This document shows positions 53,350 to 63,709 of a stretch of 64,000 nt of DNA, piece after piece. Position 1 is the first letter of the stretch. Each line of letters starts with the position of its first letter. Source of the stretch: Cladopsammia gracilis (lineage: Eukaryota; Cnidaria; Anthozoa; Scleractinia; Dendrophylliidae); assembly GCA_022457155.1 (NCBI GenBank), contig JAJGOT010000002.1, forward strand, positions 3,969,501 through 4,033,500. Direction: 5' to 3'. A program made the translations under genes and the position numbers. Below the pieces are notes generated by a model. It was not told the origin of the DNA. It searched no databases and saw only the letters and a program-made list of their open reading frames with translations.

Positions 53350-53435
53350 TTGGACAGCGCAGTGATTGAGTTTGTGGCTTAGTTCCGGACGGCCCGAGTT
53401 CGAATCTCCATCAAGTCCTCATTTTTTTTTTCTTT
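53350..53435 (+). repeat. tRNA-like SINE head
   Basis: 'ggacagcgcagtgattgag' resembles a Pol III A box region and 'gagttcgaatctc' a B box. A T-run (53421-53438) follows directly and could end Pol III transcription. The arms do not fold as a complete tRNA, so it is read as a SINE or tRNA pseudogene. Confidence 0.5.
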
Positions 53436-53748
53436 TTTCGAACTGGACATTATGAAAGTGATGTACTTTTTTTTTCGTTCGTCAAAAATCCTTACGTTTA
53501 ATTTAAAAAATATATATATATCGAACTGTGTCAGTGTGAAAACGTATTAAAGCTTACGGCAATATTGCGTTACGCGTTAGGCGTTAGCATTTCTTCTTCT
53601 CGGGTTGGCTCTTAGGAGCCTTTGATTATATATAATTTTAAGCTTATGTTTCTCTGTAAAAGCACTCAAATCACTTGGGAATCAATGCTGCAATGAGTTA
53701 AAGGCGCCACGAGTTCAAGCTGTGTACAGCTTCTTGTTTTTCAATAAA

Positions 53749-54450
53749 TTACCGCTGACCGGAACAGCAATCTGGTCTGATCCGGAAATGAGTTTCACTG
53801 CTTGAAAAACAATCCAGGGCGATGTGTTTGTTCATGATTTTGAACGTCATAACAGCATCCCTAATGTAAAGTAGATTGGACATTGTAATTTTGCAATGTT
53901 GGTTTTGCTGGTACCCAACCAGATGGAAGAACAGTAAAATACTTTGGTAAAAACAAGTGTTAATAACAGTGAATAATGTCAATGACTTGTCAAGTAGATG
54001 TTTTATTCTACTGATCACATACAGTTTCCTCATCAAATCTGAAGCAAGATAGTCGATGTGATAATTAAACGTCAGTCCCATGTCTAGTATGATGCCAAGG
54101 TCCTTCACAGAATCTACGACTGTAAGCTCCTTTCCAATGAAAGTCAGTGCAAGGATCAAGATCAGAGTGAGCATCTTCCTGGAACCAAAGACACAGAACT
54201 TGGTTTTGTCAGGGTTTGTAAGTAAACCATTTCAGCAGCACCAGGAAGCAGCACGTAAACGGTCTGTCTTGATATCCTCCTCGCCAGCATCAGCTTCTTT
54301 ACCTGGAAAGGAGAGATACAGTTTAGAGTCGTCCACATAGGATGCCACATTGCAGATGTTACAAACAGAGGGCAAGTTGTTGATGTACAGGTTGAATAGA
54401 AGAGGTCCAAGTATTGAACTTTGAGGGACACTGACAAAAGGCTAGAAAGC
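53749..54450 (-). pseudogene. CR1/L2-like LINE reverse transcriptase, 3' part
   Basis: Reading right to left: 'SVPQSSILGPLLFNLYINN' and 'VASYVDDSKLYLSFPGKEAD' with the catalytic YVDD, then, past a stop and frame changes, 'NPDKTKFCVFGSRK', 'VVDSVKDLGIILDMGLTFNY', 'LMRKLYVISRIKHLLDKSL' (RT thumb) and a C-terminal piece. It is 5'-truncated where the Harbinger element to the right begins. Several frameshifts. It belongs to the same broad class as the better preserved copy at 61.2-62.6 kb but to a different family. Confidence 0.85.
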
Positions 54451-54454
54451 TTGA

Positions 54455-55653
54455 CCTGGGGTCAATTCAATAAAACTTTTACACTTGTATTTTACACGTT
54501 GGACCGTTGTTTTTACAAGTGCGCACAAAATCAAGTTCAATAACTGTCTTTACAAGCCGAAGTCATAAGTCACTTGTATACTTTGAAGGCGACTTGTTGC
54601 TGGCTTCATTAAAAGAGAAAACGTGTCGAGCGAAAAAGAAATAGATCAACTGTTGCAAAATATAATTAGACGACAGCCGAGTAATTTTGAGCAAAGACAG
54701 CTTCTAGACGTTGAAAATCCACGTGGATTTAGACAGAAGTTTCGTCTTCCACTCGAAGCATATGAGCATCTACTGGCAGCAGTGGGTCCACAATTAGAAC
54801 ACAGAACACGGCGAAACAGGGCGTTGATGGCAAGACAGCAACTGTTAGTGTTTCTTCACTTCCTTGGTACAAACTCATTTTATCATGTTATGCATTCGTG
54901 CCATGGAATTTCAACTGCAACGGTTTGGAATGTCATAGACTGTGTGACGCCTGCAATACTCAGTCTATGGCGAGAGCTTGTTTCTTGGCCAAAGCAGCTC
55001 CTGAGAATCGCTTCAAAGTTTCATGATATAGCTGGGTTCCCTTGTGTTACCGGTTGCATGGATGGAACAATGTCTTCGTAAATCCCCTGGCTGGTGATGA
55101 AGATGCGTATGTGAATCAACATCATTCCAAATCCCTTAATGTTGCCATGGTTTGTGGGCCAGATTACTCCATTTATTTCTGTAGCAGCCGATGTCCTGGG
55201 AGATGGCATGACTTGCAAGTTCTTAAAGAGAGTACATTGTGGACTGCATTTGAAGAAAATGTGCGGAGGCCATTCCCTGGAGCAGTAATCCTAGGCGACT
55301 CCGTCTACACGTGCAGCAGCTGGCTGATTCCTCCTTTCAGGGGAGATGTGGAAGTTGCTCACCTCGGGTTTAATGAGGCACACAACAAAACCAGAAGAAC
55401 CATACAGAGGGCCAATGGTGTCATAAAGAAAAGATTCTATATTCTGCAAACCTGCATAAGAGTCAGAAGTATAGAAAGAGCTGCTGAACTTATCCAGTGT
55501 GCAGCAATACTACACAACATTTTCATACTATTTAACGATGATGGTGCTGATCTGCTAGATGACGAAGATCTGCAAAGTGATGACGAGGAGTTTGGAGAGA
55601 ATGACAAGGGGCAGGACATGACAAGAGCTACTGCAGCATTTTCTTTAAATTAA
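54455..55653 (+). pseudogene. Harbinger (HARBI1-like) transposase, one frameshift
   Basis: The protein reads from about 54623, where the start codon position is GTG, not ATG ('SSEKEIDQLLQNIIRRQPSN'). The N-terminal domain has 'FRLPLEAYEHLLAAVGPQLE' and 'QQLLVFLHFLGTNSFYHVM'. The DDE core has 'GCMDGT' (first Asp), a one-base frameshift near 55070, 'AYVNQHHSKSLNVAMVCG', 'SRCPGRWHDLQVLKES' (second Asp) and 'GAVILGDSVYTCSSWLIPP' (third acidic region). C-terminal helices 'NKTRRTIQRANGVIKKRFYI' and an acidic tail end at 55653. Length of about 340 residues is normal. The sequence before it, 'ggggtcaattcaataaaac' at 54458, may be the left terminus. One indel and the lost ATG are the only visible damage. 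Confidence 0.9.
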
Positions 55654-55819
55654 AGTGAGACAATGTCACCCTTGATGTGAAACGGCAAAGGGCCTTAATA
55701 ACAGAAAGTTTACATTTCTTATTTGGTCTTCATTATTTGCAGTTGTGGTACTGATTATCCTAGGGTCTTATGCTTAGGACGATCCCATAGCCAAAAGATG
55801 AAAAAAAAATTAACGGAAG

Positions 55820-55998
55820 TTGTAAGATGTCTTCTTCTGAGGAACTGACACTAGGCTGTTTCCCCTTCGTCGATTTAATCTTAGCTTTTTGGAAACTGGA
55901 CTAGGATGCGACAATCTTGCTCTCCTTGACCTCCTTTGGCTTGGGTGTCGGTCTAGTATCCTCCTCGGTTTCCTCCTCGTTTTCACTTGCGTGGGCAT
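55820..55998 (-). pseudogene. Exon C of a SAMD3-like gene (acidic)
   Basis: After an acceptor 'ttgttaatttag' (minus) the coding frame is Glu/Lys/Pro-rich ('ENEEETEEDTRPTPKPKEVK', 'KAKIKSTKGKQPSVSSSEED'), with one TAG. It lies downstream of exon B on the same strand. The assignment to the same gene is inference from order and spacing. Confidence 0.3.
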
Positions 55999-55999
55999 C

Positions 56000-56495
56000 T
56001 AAATTAACAAAATATTGGTATATAATAAAAGTCAGGCATTTTTCCGCCCATCACGTTGAAACGAAGCTTAGTTACGATTTAGGGAAAAATACTTAGATTT
56101 TCAGTTGGATTTTCATTATAGATTTTCATTTGGGAACCGCGATAGCCGCGTGTGACCTTACACTCTCCTGATATCAAATTGACAGCTTGCTGGCAGGTAA
56201 GTTTTTAAAATGAAAGAAGTGTTTCTCCTAACGGCCGAAATATTCTTGTTTCAACTGCTAATCCAAAGTAAATTACTGTAGTTTGAAGAACAAAAGAGTG
56301 TTGTTTTTGTGGCCACATTTGAATGATACATGGCATCGCATTTTTCTGTATGAGCGAAATGAAAATGTGTAATTTTTCGTCAGTTTCACAACTCAAAGGC
56401 CGCCGATTTGCCGTTTTTCAAACTTTTGCCCGTTTTCGAAAAAAATAAAACGCCATTACAAGTTTTAATGTTATTTTCGAAAATACTTCACTATA
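56000..56495. other. Intron-like stretch, no gene seen
   Basis: Between exons B and C of the putative minus-strand gene. AT-rich, no motifs. Confidence 0.3.
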
Positions 56496-56499
56496 GAGA

Positions 56500-56724
56500 T
56501 TATTTGGTCAAAATATGAAGAAATCCGAAATTTTGTGACTGTCGCCCGATTTTCGAAAATTTCAGACATTGGCTCTCAAGGTACATCTCCACTTCTTCTG
56601 AGGCTTTTCCTTTTTTACTTTTGGCCATTTTAATTATAACATCTGACACTTGGTCAACGTTGGCCGTAAAACTGGTCAAAATACTGGTTCCCAAGCCCAG
56701 CAATCTTTCAAATTCTGCCAAAAT
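56500..56724 (-). pseudogene. Exon B of a SAMD3-like gene
   Basis: An acceptor 'cgctttagcag' (minus) precedes 'ILAEFERLLGLGTSILTSF', 'TANVDQVSDVIIKMAKSKKG' and 'KASEEVEMYLESQ'. Read directly after exon A, whose last residues are 'AELKVEYPVLFDLSQ', it gives the arrangement seen in cnidarian and fish SAMD3-like proteins: a 'YP.LF' segment, then 'EF.R', then a helical region. The splice phases agree (phase 0). The Gypsy element lies in the intron between A and B. Confidence 0.45.
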
Positions 56725-56788
56725 CTGCTAAAGCGATGTACATGCACCAGTTAGAGACTGATAAAGGAATCCTGATGACAATAGCAGC

Positions 56789-56921
56789 TAAAGTAAGTTG
56801 TGTACACGACCATGTGTAGGAAAATATGTGTTTTATTTCAATTACTTGTAACCAAATATATCGGCATTTCACAATAACTAAGAATAATAAAATCAATCAA
56901 AAAGGGGTGTATATTGTAACA
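56789..56921 (-). repeat. Gypsy LTR, left copy (3' LTR)
   Basis: Read on the minus strand it starts 'tgttacaatatacacc' and ends 'acaacttacttta'. The final CA of the usual TG..CA is mutated to TA. It differs from the other LTR at a number of sites. Confidence 0.88.
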
Positions 56922-57200
56922 TCTTCCCCTTTATATAAAAATAAAAACAAAACTAATTCTAATAGCATCTTAATGTTCACTTGATCTTTTAGATATGAGA
57001 ACAAATGTTCATGTCTCTAGCACACGTAGTCCTGAAATCTTACTGGTGGTTTAACAATTCTTGAACTCGATCTTAGTGCTAGTGGACTGGTCACAGGACT
57101 GGTTGTGCCGGACACAGAGTCGGTGGACGGTGGTATGGCTGTTTGGTTGGCTTTCTCTGATACTGGCAGTGCTTCTGGAGCTGGCTTGAGTGCTTGTCTG

Positions 57201-58875
57201 TTACGCCAACACTTCTCCGTTCAATTCTACCAGGTAGGATCCATCAGAAAGCTTCTGTAGACAGGTTCTGACTTCCCAAGACTTTCCTCTGTGAAGTGGA
57301 GCCATGCGCACTTCCTGACCAATGTCGAAGTCCGGTAACACTTTGACGTTTCTGTCATGATAGCTCTTGGCATTCTGACGTTTGTGCTGGATTTTGTCTG
57401 TCACTCCCTCAGGGACATCGGGATACAGTAGGTTCGTGGCTATAGGGACTAGAGTCTTTGTTCTTCTTGACATCAGTCGCTGAACTGGGCTTGACTGTAA
57501 TCCGGCCATAGGGCTTCTATTCCAAGATGACTGGAGTGTAGCTGTGAGGTCAACTCAGGTCTCAGTGTACGAGGAATGATAATGTGTTGGCTTTTGAAAG
57601 TATGCCATTGTGTAGTGTCAGATCTTCTCTGAAGTTCCAGTAGTCTCTGATGGATATAGGAACTTGCTCTCTTGTGTTAGGCCATCCCACCAGTATGGTG
57701 CTCTTGAGTGTCTGCATTACAGGATCTTGTTCAGTGGCCTTCTGCAGTTGTGTTAGTCTTTCGCTGGTGATCTTGACCATGTCTAACGGGTTGATTTGTA
57801 CCTTTGAAGTTGTAAGAACATTCTCTGTAGTCTGCTTGGGGCTGCTAGGAGAGACTTCTTAAAGATAGGTTGTAATGGCTTGTGGTCTGTCTCAACTGTG
57901 ATATACTGGCTGAACTTAGAGCAGCCAAAAACGATGGCCAGACACTCCTTTTCAATCAGGGCGTACCGTTGTTCAACTTGAGAGTGTCCTGGATGCGAAG
58001 GCAACTTGTTGACCATTCTGCAACAGAGTAGCCCCAAGGCCCTTCTCGCTGGCATCACATTTTGGCATTTGTGTTGTAGTATTTCAGCACTGGGTTTCTT
58101 GTAACTAGTTTTCTGATCTGCTCGAAGGCTTCATTGTGCTGTCTGGACCAAATAAACCTTGTATCCTTCTTGGTCAGTTCACGTATTGGCTGTGCAATCT
58201 CCGACAACCGGGGTAGGAACTTGGCAAGATAGTTGACAAACCCTAGAAGACTAAGTCTTTCCTGTTTGCAGGTAGGTTTTGGCATTTCGCTGACAGCTTT
58301 AACTTTGTCTGGGTCTGGTTTGAGCCCTTCACTGAAGAGGACATGACCCATGTACTTGACTTCGGGTTTTCGGAGGTCGAGCTTCTTGCTGTTGAACTTC
58401 AGATTCACCTTGCACGCCCTTTTAAGCAACCATAGCAGGTTTTGGTCGTGGTCAGCGGTTGCGCCCGCCAGAGTATCACCAGATCCTGTCACTGGAATAT
58501 TGTCTCGTAGCACTTCCACGCCCTCCACTGAGGTGCTCGTGCAGTTTGCACTCAAATTCTTCTGGTGCTGCACTGACGCCAAACGGCATGCGGAGATAAC
58601 GGTACCGGCCAAAAGGTGGTCAGTTTGCTGCTTGTCTCGTCCAAGCTGATTTGGTAAAATCCATCTTTAGCGTCCAAAGTTGTGAAAACTTTGACTTTGC
58701 TGAGTTTTGGAAGAACTTTGCCGAAGGTTGGCATTTGGTATTTTGGCCGTTTTACTGCCTCGTTGAGGTTCTTGGGATCTAGACAGATTCTGATCTTGCC
58801 TGGCTTGGCAACAACAACCATGCTACTGATCCAGTCGGTTGGTTCGGTTTCCTTCACAAGGATGCCATCTGACAA
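57201..58875 (-). pseudogene. Gypsy pol remnant: RT, RNase H, integrase tail
   Basis: Reading right to left: RT begins in the 107-codon frame with 'SSMVVVAKPGKIRICLDP' and 'VFTTLDAKDGFYQISLDE' (first catalytic Asp). The stretch with the YxDD box is frame-disrupted. The next frame has the thumb and connection ('YMGHVLFSEGLKPDPDKVKA', 'GFVNYLAKFLPRLSEIAQPI'), then RNase H ('RYALIEKECLAIVFGCSKFS', 'VETDHKPLQPIFKK'), a short integrase-proximal zinc-finger-side piece and finally the integrase C-terminus ('VLPDFDIGQEVRMAPLHRGK'). The integrase catalytic core is deleted near 57510-57560. The pol protein copies and inserts the element; this copy cannot. Confidence 0.9.
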
Positions 58876-58999
58876 TCCAATTTCATCTTGTATCGAGCGT
58901 GGACATCGGAGAATTCAAGCGAAACGAAAAGCTGTTTGCCTTTGGCTTGCACTGTCGAAACCTCTTCAATTATGAAGAATTCGTTGGAGTCTGTTTCCA

Positions 59000-59990
59000 T
59001 GCCTTATCGTCCTCTTCGACTATTTGTTTAACCTGAGATCTAGGAGCTGATCTACATACCGACGCAAAGTGATTAGGCTTCTTGCATGCTTTGCATTCAT
59101 GGCCAAAGGCTGGACAATTTGCGAGGTTGTGTTGCTGTTTCCCTCAACAATTAAAGCAGTGCCATGGCTTTTGCTTTGGCACTTGATCTTGACGTTTCTT
59201 GGGGTCAATTTTTGAATTTCTGGCTTTCATCTGTGAGTTACGTGGATAGCGTGACTTGTGTTGCTTTCTATCTCTGACAACACGGACCTCTTCTGTGGTT
59301 TTCTTGTCGTCTAATTTCATGGCTTCCAGCTGTTAACTTGCAATTTTGCTTGACCGACAAATGTTGAGTGCCTTGTTTAGATCTAAACTTTCTTCTTTCA
59401 GGAGTCGAAATTTTGTTGAGTGATCTTGTAGACCTATAACTAATCTGTCTCTGATCAGTTCTTCTGTCAGCGTTCCGAACTGACATGTTGATGTGGCCTT
59501 TCGCAATCAATTGATGTAAGCATCGACGGGCTCTTAGAGATTCTGTGTGCACATATTGAATTGGTAGCGTTCGTAGACAACATTTCTCTTTCGTTTGAAA
59601 TATAGCTCCAACGCCTTAACACATTCATTTACGTTGGCTCGCTCCTCGGTGCTGAGTTTCAGGTTTAGAAATATTTGTAAACATTCCTTGCCCATTACCT
59701 ATCGAAATGTGGCCAGGCGAATCTTCTGTTCTTGTTTGTTGAGACCTGTGGCAACTTCGTAGTCTGTTCACTGTTGCCAGAAGAATTCCCAGTTGTTTAC
59801 TGGATCGCCTTTGACATTCATTGGCGTGGGAAGCGGAAAATTCGACGTAAATGTAAGCCCACACGGGGCATTCTTGGTGGACTCGGTGTCTGGCACATCG
59901 TAAAAAGACTTTCTTGCACGGAGTTATCCTTGTGGTGAGTGTAATTAGTCGTGGACTGCTTATGGAGGTGCATCTGCTAATATTTTTGTA
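59000..59990 (-). pseudogene. Gypsy gag remnant with zinc knuckles
   Basis: In broken frames: 'FPLPTPMNVKGDPVNNWEFF' near the start, 'DAYINRLRKATSTCQFGTLT' and 'RDRLVIGLQDHSTKFRLLKE' in the middle (capsid-like helices), then a basic segment and two Cys/His knuckles, 'WHCFNC' with 'HNLANC' and 'HECKACKKPNHFASVC'. This is a typical Gypsy gag layout just downstream of the 5' LTR. Multiple stops and frameshifts; protease is not visible between gag and RT. Confidence 0.78.
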
Positions 59991-60008
59991 GTTTTTCTTC
60001 TGACACCA

Positions 60009-60141
60009 TGAAGTAAGCTGTGTAGACGACTTTGTGCAGGAAAATGTGTTTTATTTCAATTACTTGTAACCAGATATATCTGCATTTCACAATCACTAAT
60101 AATAATAATAAAATCAATCAAAAAGGGGTGTATATTGTAAC
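60009..60141 (-). repeat. Gypsy LTR, right copy (5' LTR)
   Basis: On the minus strand starts 'tgttacaatatacacc' and ends 'acacagcttacttca', the TG..CA form. Contains 'aataaa' on the minus strand, a possible polyadenylation signal. Confidence 0.88.
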
Positions 60142-60146
60142 AGCAG

Positions 60147-60730
60147 CAAGGGGTTAATATGGTGAACATATTAGATATATTTATTACTTTCAAGACAGAA
60201 GAGTATATATGTAATAAACAATAACAATATTTCTGATCATGAAATAATGCAGCAACATATTGATTTCAATGCATAAATCAGGGAGCAAGGGCACACATCC
60301 ATGTCATAATGGTCCACGGTTAAATGACCTAACAATATTTTATATTCTGGTGGTAGCAAACCTTACAGGTCAGCAGAAATGGGGTGACTAGTTAAAGTAC
60401 CTATTCTCGGCCAACAAATCCCTTCAAGCTGTGACAGTGAAATAAAAGAAAAACCCAATAAAAAAATCAGTCACTGCAACCAGTCTTTTGCTGTAAACAA
60501 CAAATTATTGATTAGTTTCAGAAGAAACTGGTGCTGTGTTGGTGGAGGAGTGCAACATGAAAATTAAGTTTTATCAACAGAGTTGATAAGGTAAATTGGC
60601 CACCATAAAAGAGATACTTTTGTTTACACAGGGTAACTCTTTCAGTAATTACAAAGGTACAAAACTGTTATCAATAGAGGCCCTATTAAACAGCTGATGT
60701 TTTGAGTGCTTACCTAACACCTTAACTCTA
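60147..60730. other. Intron-like stretch, no gene seen
   Basis: Right-hand part of the intron that holds the Gypsy element. No motifs. Confidence 0.35.
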
Positions 60731-60731
60731 C

Positions 60732-61077
60732 CTGAGATAAATCAAATAGCACAGGATATTCCACTTTCAGCTCGGCTATTGGAGTCTGCTTGTTCTGGAA
60801 ACGTGAATGACATGCGATTTTGGATTTTTTCCTTGTCGGGATTTCTTCTACGCCATTCAGCCTCAGGAGCATCTTTATGTTTTCTTCAAGAGGCTTTATC
60901 TTCCCGTTCTGGGTAGGGTGACTCCCAGTTTAAGGCACCATGCTTTAATTTTGATGAAACGGGTTTGGAATTTCCCTTCCCTGTTTTGATTTTCATCCTT
61001 AAAATAACTTCTGGATCTGAAGTTAAATGCTTTCGTTCATTCCTGAACTTTTCATACAATTGGACAAACCAAGAATC
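60732..61077 (-). pseudogene. Exon A of a SAMD3-like gene
   Basis: An acceptor 'ttttttctctattcag' (minus) precedes 'DSWFVQLYEKFRNERKHLTS', 'SSKLKHGALNWESPYPERED', a TGA, 'KHKDAPEAEWRRRNPDKEKI' and 'FTFPEQ'. A one-base shift follows, then 'PIAELKVEYPVLFDLSQ', ending at a donor 'gtagag'. The order (helical Trp/Arg-rich start, W-containing middle, 'R..I' and 'YP.LF') resembles multicopy SAMD3-like proteins of fish and cnidarians. One stop and one frameshift suggest a recent pseudogene. Earlier exons with a SAM domain were not found and would lie right of 61077, where a LINE now sits. Confidence 0.45.
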
Positions 61078-61212
61078 CTGAATAGAGAAAAAAGGAATAG
61101 AATGGTATACATTGAGTTATAAGAATGGAAACTAAATATTAATAATGTAAAGTCGAATAAGCCACATTCATGCTCTTAAATATGTATATGAACAGGGTAA
61201 ACCACTGGGTAA

Positions 61213-62600
61213 AAGGGGTTTCAACTGTTTCAACTGTTTCAACTGTTTCAACTGTTTATTAATAATCACAAATTTTACATAAAGCAATATCCACTGCCCG
61301 CAGTTAGCAGATTAGCTAGTCGAGGCGGGCAGTGGTTACACGTATGTAATACATATACAGACAGAACACAAAAAAGACTAGAGAAAAACAGTAGTTAAAT
61401 AAATAAACAAATAAATATAAATAAATTCAATTTAATTAAGTTTACAATCATGAACATTGCAAATATAAGAAGGCCAAGTTTTCAGGAAATTTTTGTTATT
61501 AAGTCGGGTAAATCAATATAATCATTTTCTTCTGAAAGTATTCGGAGTAAAGTGTCGTGGACATTGATTTTAAAGTTGTTTTTGGACATTTGACGCATTT
61601 CACACGGTAAGCTATTCCAGACTTTTACACCATATCTTGAAAAAGACTTAATTTGTTTATCTAACCTTGAGTGTTTAACATAATAGTCACCTCTTGAAGA
61701 TGATCTTGTATTATATGAATGAATATTAGATTGGGAAGCAAATAAGTTAGATATGTTAGTAGGTGTTAAACTGTTAGATATATCATGCATTAGAATAGCA
61801 ACGGATTTAAAGTACAGTAGATCTAAGGGAAGAAAGCCAGAGGAGACAAAATAAGGTACTGCATGAGAATTGTAGTCACCAAAGAACATGAGGCGGAGGG
61901 CGCGTTTTTGAAGAATGATAATTTTGTTTTTGTAAGTTTTAGCAGCTTGGCCCCAAGCGACTATGCCATACAATAAGTAGGGCTGAATAAGAGATATGTA
62001 TATGTGGTGTAAAGTATTCAGGGGTACAAAGTGTCTCAGGCTGGCAATGATGCCAATTGTTTTACTTATTTTTGAAGCGATGTGAGCGATATGGTATTTC
62101 CAAGAAAGATTTTCATCAATAAGCACACCTAGATATTCGACATAATTTTTGCATTCTAAAGAAACGAACGAGTTGTTATGATGGTCAAACACTTTCAGGT
62201 TGACTTGGTGATTTAACTTTTTTTGTCTTGGTCTAAAAATAACAAAGTTAGATTTCTTTATATTTAGTGATAATTTATTTGCGATTAACCAATTATAAAC
62301 CCGAGAAATTTCTGCATTAACTGTAGATTCGAGCGATTTAAGATTTTTGTCAGCATATAACAAATTAGTATCATCAGCAAATAAGTAGAACTTCAGTTTA
62401 TCAGAGCTGTTAGATATATCATTAATATAAATAAGGAATAGTAAGGGTCCTAGGACCGATCCTTGTGGGACACCTGATAACACTACTTCTTTTTTGGATA
62501 TGTTTTTGGGACCAATTTGTGTTGTTTGTTGACGACCCACTAGGTATGATGCAAACCAATCATTAATTATTCCACGTACTTTCTTTCCATGGTTCTTTTG
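61213..62600 (-). mobile_element. CR1-like LINE, 5'-truncated
   Basis: From the right the element starts abruptly inside the RT (near 62600), runs through a long open frame to 61482, has a short 3' UTR with an 11-bp perfect hairpin (61291-61301 with 61325-61335, 'ccactgcccgc'), and ends in tandem 9-bp repeats ('gttgaaaca' on the minus strand, 61213-61262). Truncated 5' ends and short tandem-repeat tails are typical of CR1/L2-group LINEs. Confidence 0.87.
61482..62600 (-). CDS. LINE reverse transcriptase, C-terminal half, open
   Basis: The open frame spans 402 codons up to 62690, but LINE similarity starts at about residue 33 ('VRGIINDWFASYLVGRQQTT'); the residues before it come from flanking DNA. 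'VLSGVPQGSVLGPLLFLIYI' and 'KFYLFADDTNLLYADKNLKS' carry the catalytic FADD; 'WLIANKLSLNIKKSNFVIFR' and 'YVEYLGVLIDENLSWKYHIA' are RT motifs D/E and thumb. The C-terminal 200 residues ('QPYLLYGIVAWGQAAKTYKN', 'VKVWNSLPCEMRQMS') are the usual CR1/L2 tail. No stop interrupts it, so the insertion is young. It lacks the endonuclease and the first RT motifs, hence is not functional. Confidence 0.93.
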   Translation of the reverse strand, partial: QKNHGKKVRGIINDWFASYLVGRQQTTQIGPKNISKKEVVLSGVPQGSVLGPLLFLIYINDISNSSDKLKFYLFADDTNLLYADKNLKSLESTVNAEISRVYNWLIANKLSLNIKKSNFVIFRPRQKKLNHQVNLKVFDHHNNSFVSLECKNYVEYLGVLIDENLSWKYHIAHIASKISKTIGIIASLRHFVPLNTLHHIYISLIQPYLLYGIVAWGQAAKTYKNKIIILQKRALRLMFFGDYNSHAVPYFVSSGFLPLDLLYFKSVAILMHDISNSLTPTNISNLFASQSNIHSYNTRSSSRGDYYVKHSRLDKQIKSFSRYGVKVWNSLPCEMRQMSKNNFKINVHDTLLRILSEENDYIDLPDLITKIS

Positions 62601-62699
62601 CAGCCTGCTTTCACGAGAAATCAAGGCAGGCCAATGAAGGCACAAGTCTAAATCACATAGATCTTTAGTCAATCGCCGCTTTAAAGACACCCACTGATA

Positions 62700-63430
62700 A
62701 TATATTTTATTGACAACCGTTTATTACGGACAGTTTTATTTTGACCCATTTGTACTACAGAAAAAAATTCCTGGTCTTAATCAATGATAGTGTCTGTAAC
62801 TATTACAGTGTCTATGAAATGTAAATTATTTTTTGGTATATCGAAAGTTTCACCATTTTAGAGTTTGGAATAAAAGGTTTAAAGTGTTAGAGACGATGCA
62901 AAACGCTTTTTTATGGTTAAAAAGTGGCTCCAATTTGTGCACAGCCAAAACCAGTGTCATATTACACTGACGTAACTAGTTGTACAAACTGCATCACAGC
63001 GAACAAGAGAGCTGACGAGAGATGTTGCTAGAGGTGGACAATATTATGTGGCGAGTGGCCTCAAACATACGGGATATTAGAATTCGATCACAGAGGGTGT
63101 AACAAAGCTGTATTTTGCTCCAGAGGAAAATAGGGCGGCGAAATAAACGAAATGTGTTCAAGGACATCAGAAAGAGTACGTCAAGGGCTGCTGTTTTCAA
63201 TGAAAGCACTTATTGTTAAGATTAATATTATTTTCCAAAAAAAAAAACATTCCGGCCAGCGAGTCTGTTTAATCAAGCATAATTTTCCATTCCATATCCT
63301 GTTTAGAAGTTCCTTCAAGCCACAGCTCGACTGGAGAGACGTGAAAGTCAGCAAGGCCTACAAAAATATACTGACTTGATTGGCACTGACTGGCGAGTAA
63401 TATAAATGGGATCTCTCACTGTTTCTGGAA
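62700..63430. other. Non-coding stretch, no gene seen
   Basis: Short frames only. No element ends identified. Confidence 0.35.
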
Positions 63431-63439
63431 AACCAGTGG

Positions 63440-63690
63440 TGTTTCATCGAGACTCAAAATTCAATCGAGTCTCATTTCCCAAATCATGACTCGTTTCAAT
63501 TAACGAGACTCAATTGTCAAAATGAGACACGAAGACTCGATTGTTAGAACGAGACTCGAAGACTCAATTGTTAAAACGAGACTCAAAGACTTGATTGTCA
63601 AAACGAGACTTGATTGTTAAAACGAGACTCGATTGTATAAACGAGACTCGATTGTATAAACGAGATTCGATTGTCAAAATTGTCAAAACG
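63440..63690. repeat. Minisatellite of GAGACTC/ATTGT units
   Basis: About ten units of the form 'gattgttaaaacgagactc' with variants ('gattgtataaacgagactc', 'gaagactcaattgttaaaac'). Unit lengths vary between 19 and 31 bp. Non-coding. Confidence 0.8.
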
Positions 63691-63709
63691 CTACACGAAA
63701 ATAAAAGAC

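Larger units (their letters stand above)
56789..60141 (-). mobile_element. Ty3/Gypsy LTR retrotransposon, internally deleted
   Basis: Two 133-bp LTRs flank a coding region with gag and pol on the minus strand. The 5-bp duplication GCAGC (plus strand) sits on both sides (56784-56788 and 60142-60146). Next to the right LTR 'tgacacca' (60001-60008) is the complement of a primer-binding site of the tRNA-Leu kind. Next to the left LTR, a minus-strand purine run 'aaaggggaaga' is the polypurine tract. At 3.35 kb it is shorter than usual because protease and the integrase core are missing. No env-like frame is seen. Clean ends show it inserted intact and then decayed. Confidence 0.9.

Noticed and set aside
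53350..53435. Functional tRNA gene
   Set aside because: A and B boxes are present but a full cloverleaf cannot be drawn; treated as a SINE head.
56789..60141. Endogenous retrovirus rather than a Gypsy retrotransposon
   Set aside because: No env-like frame between pol and the 3' LTR, and pol order and zinc knuckles fit an ordinary Ty3/Gypsy element.
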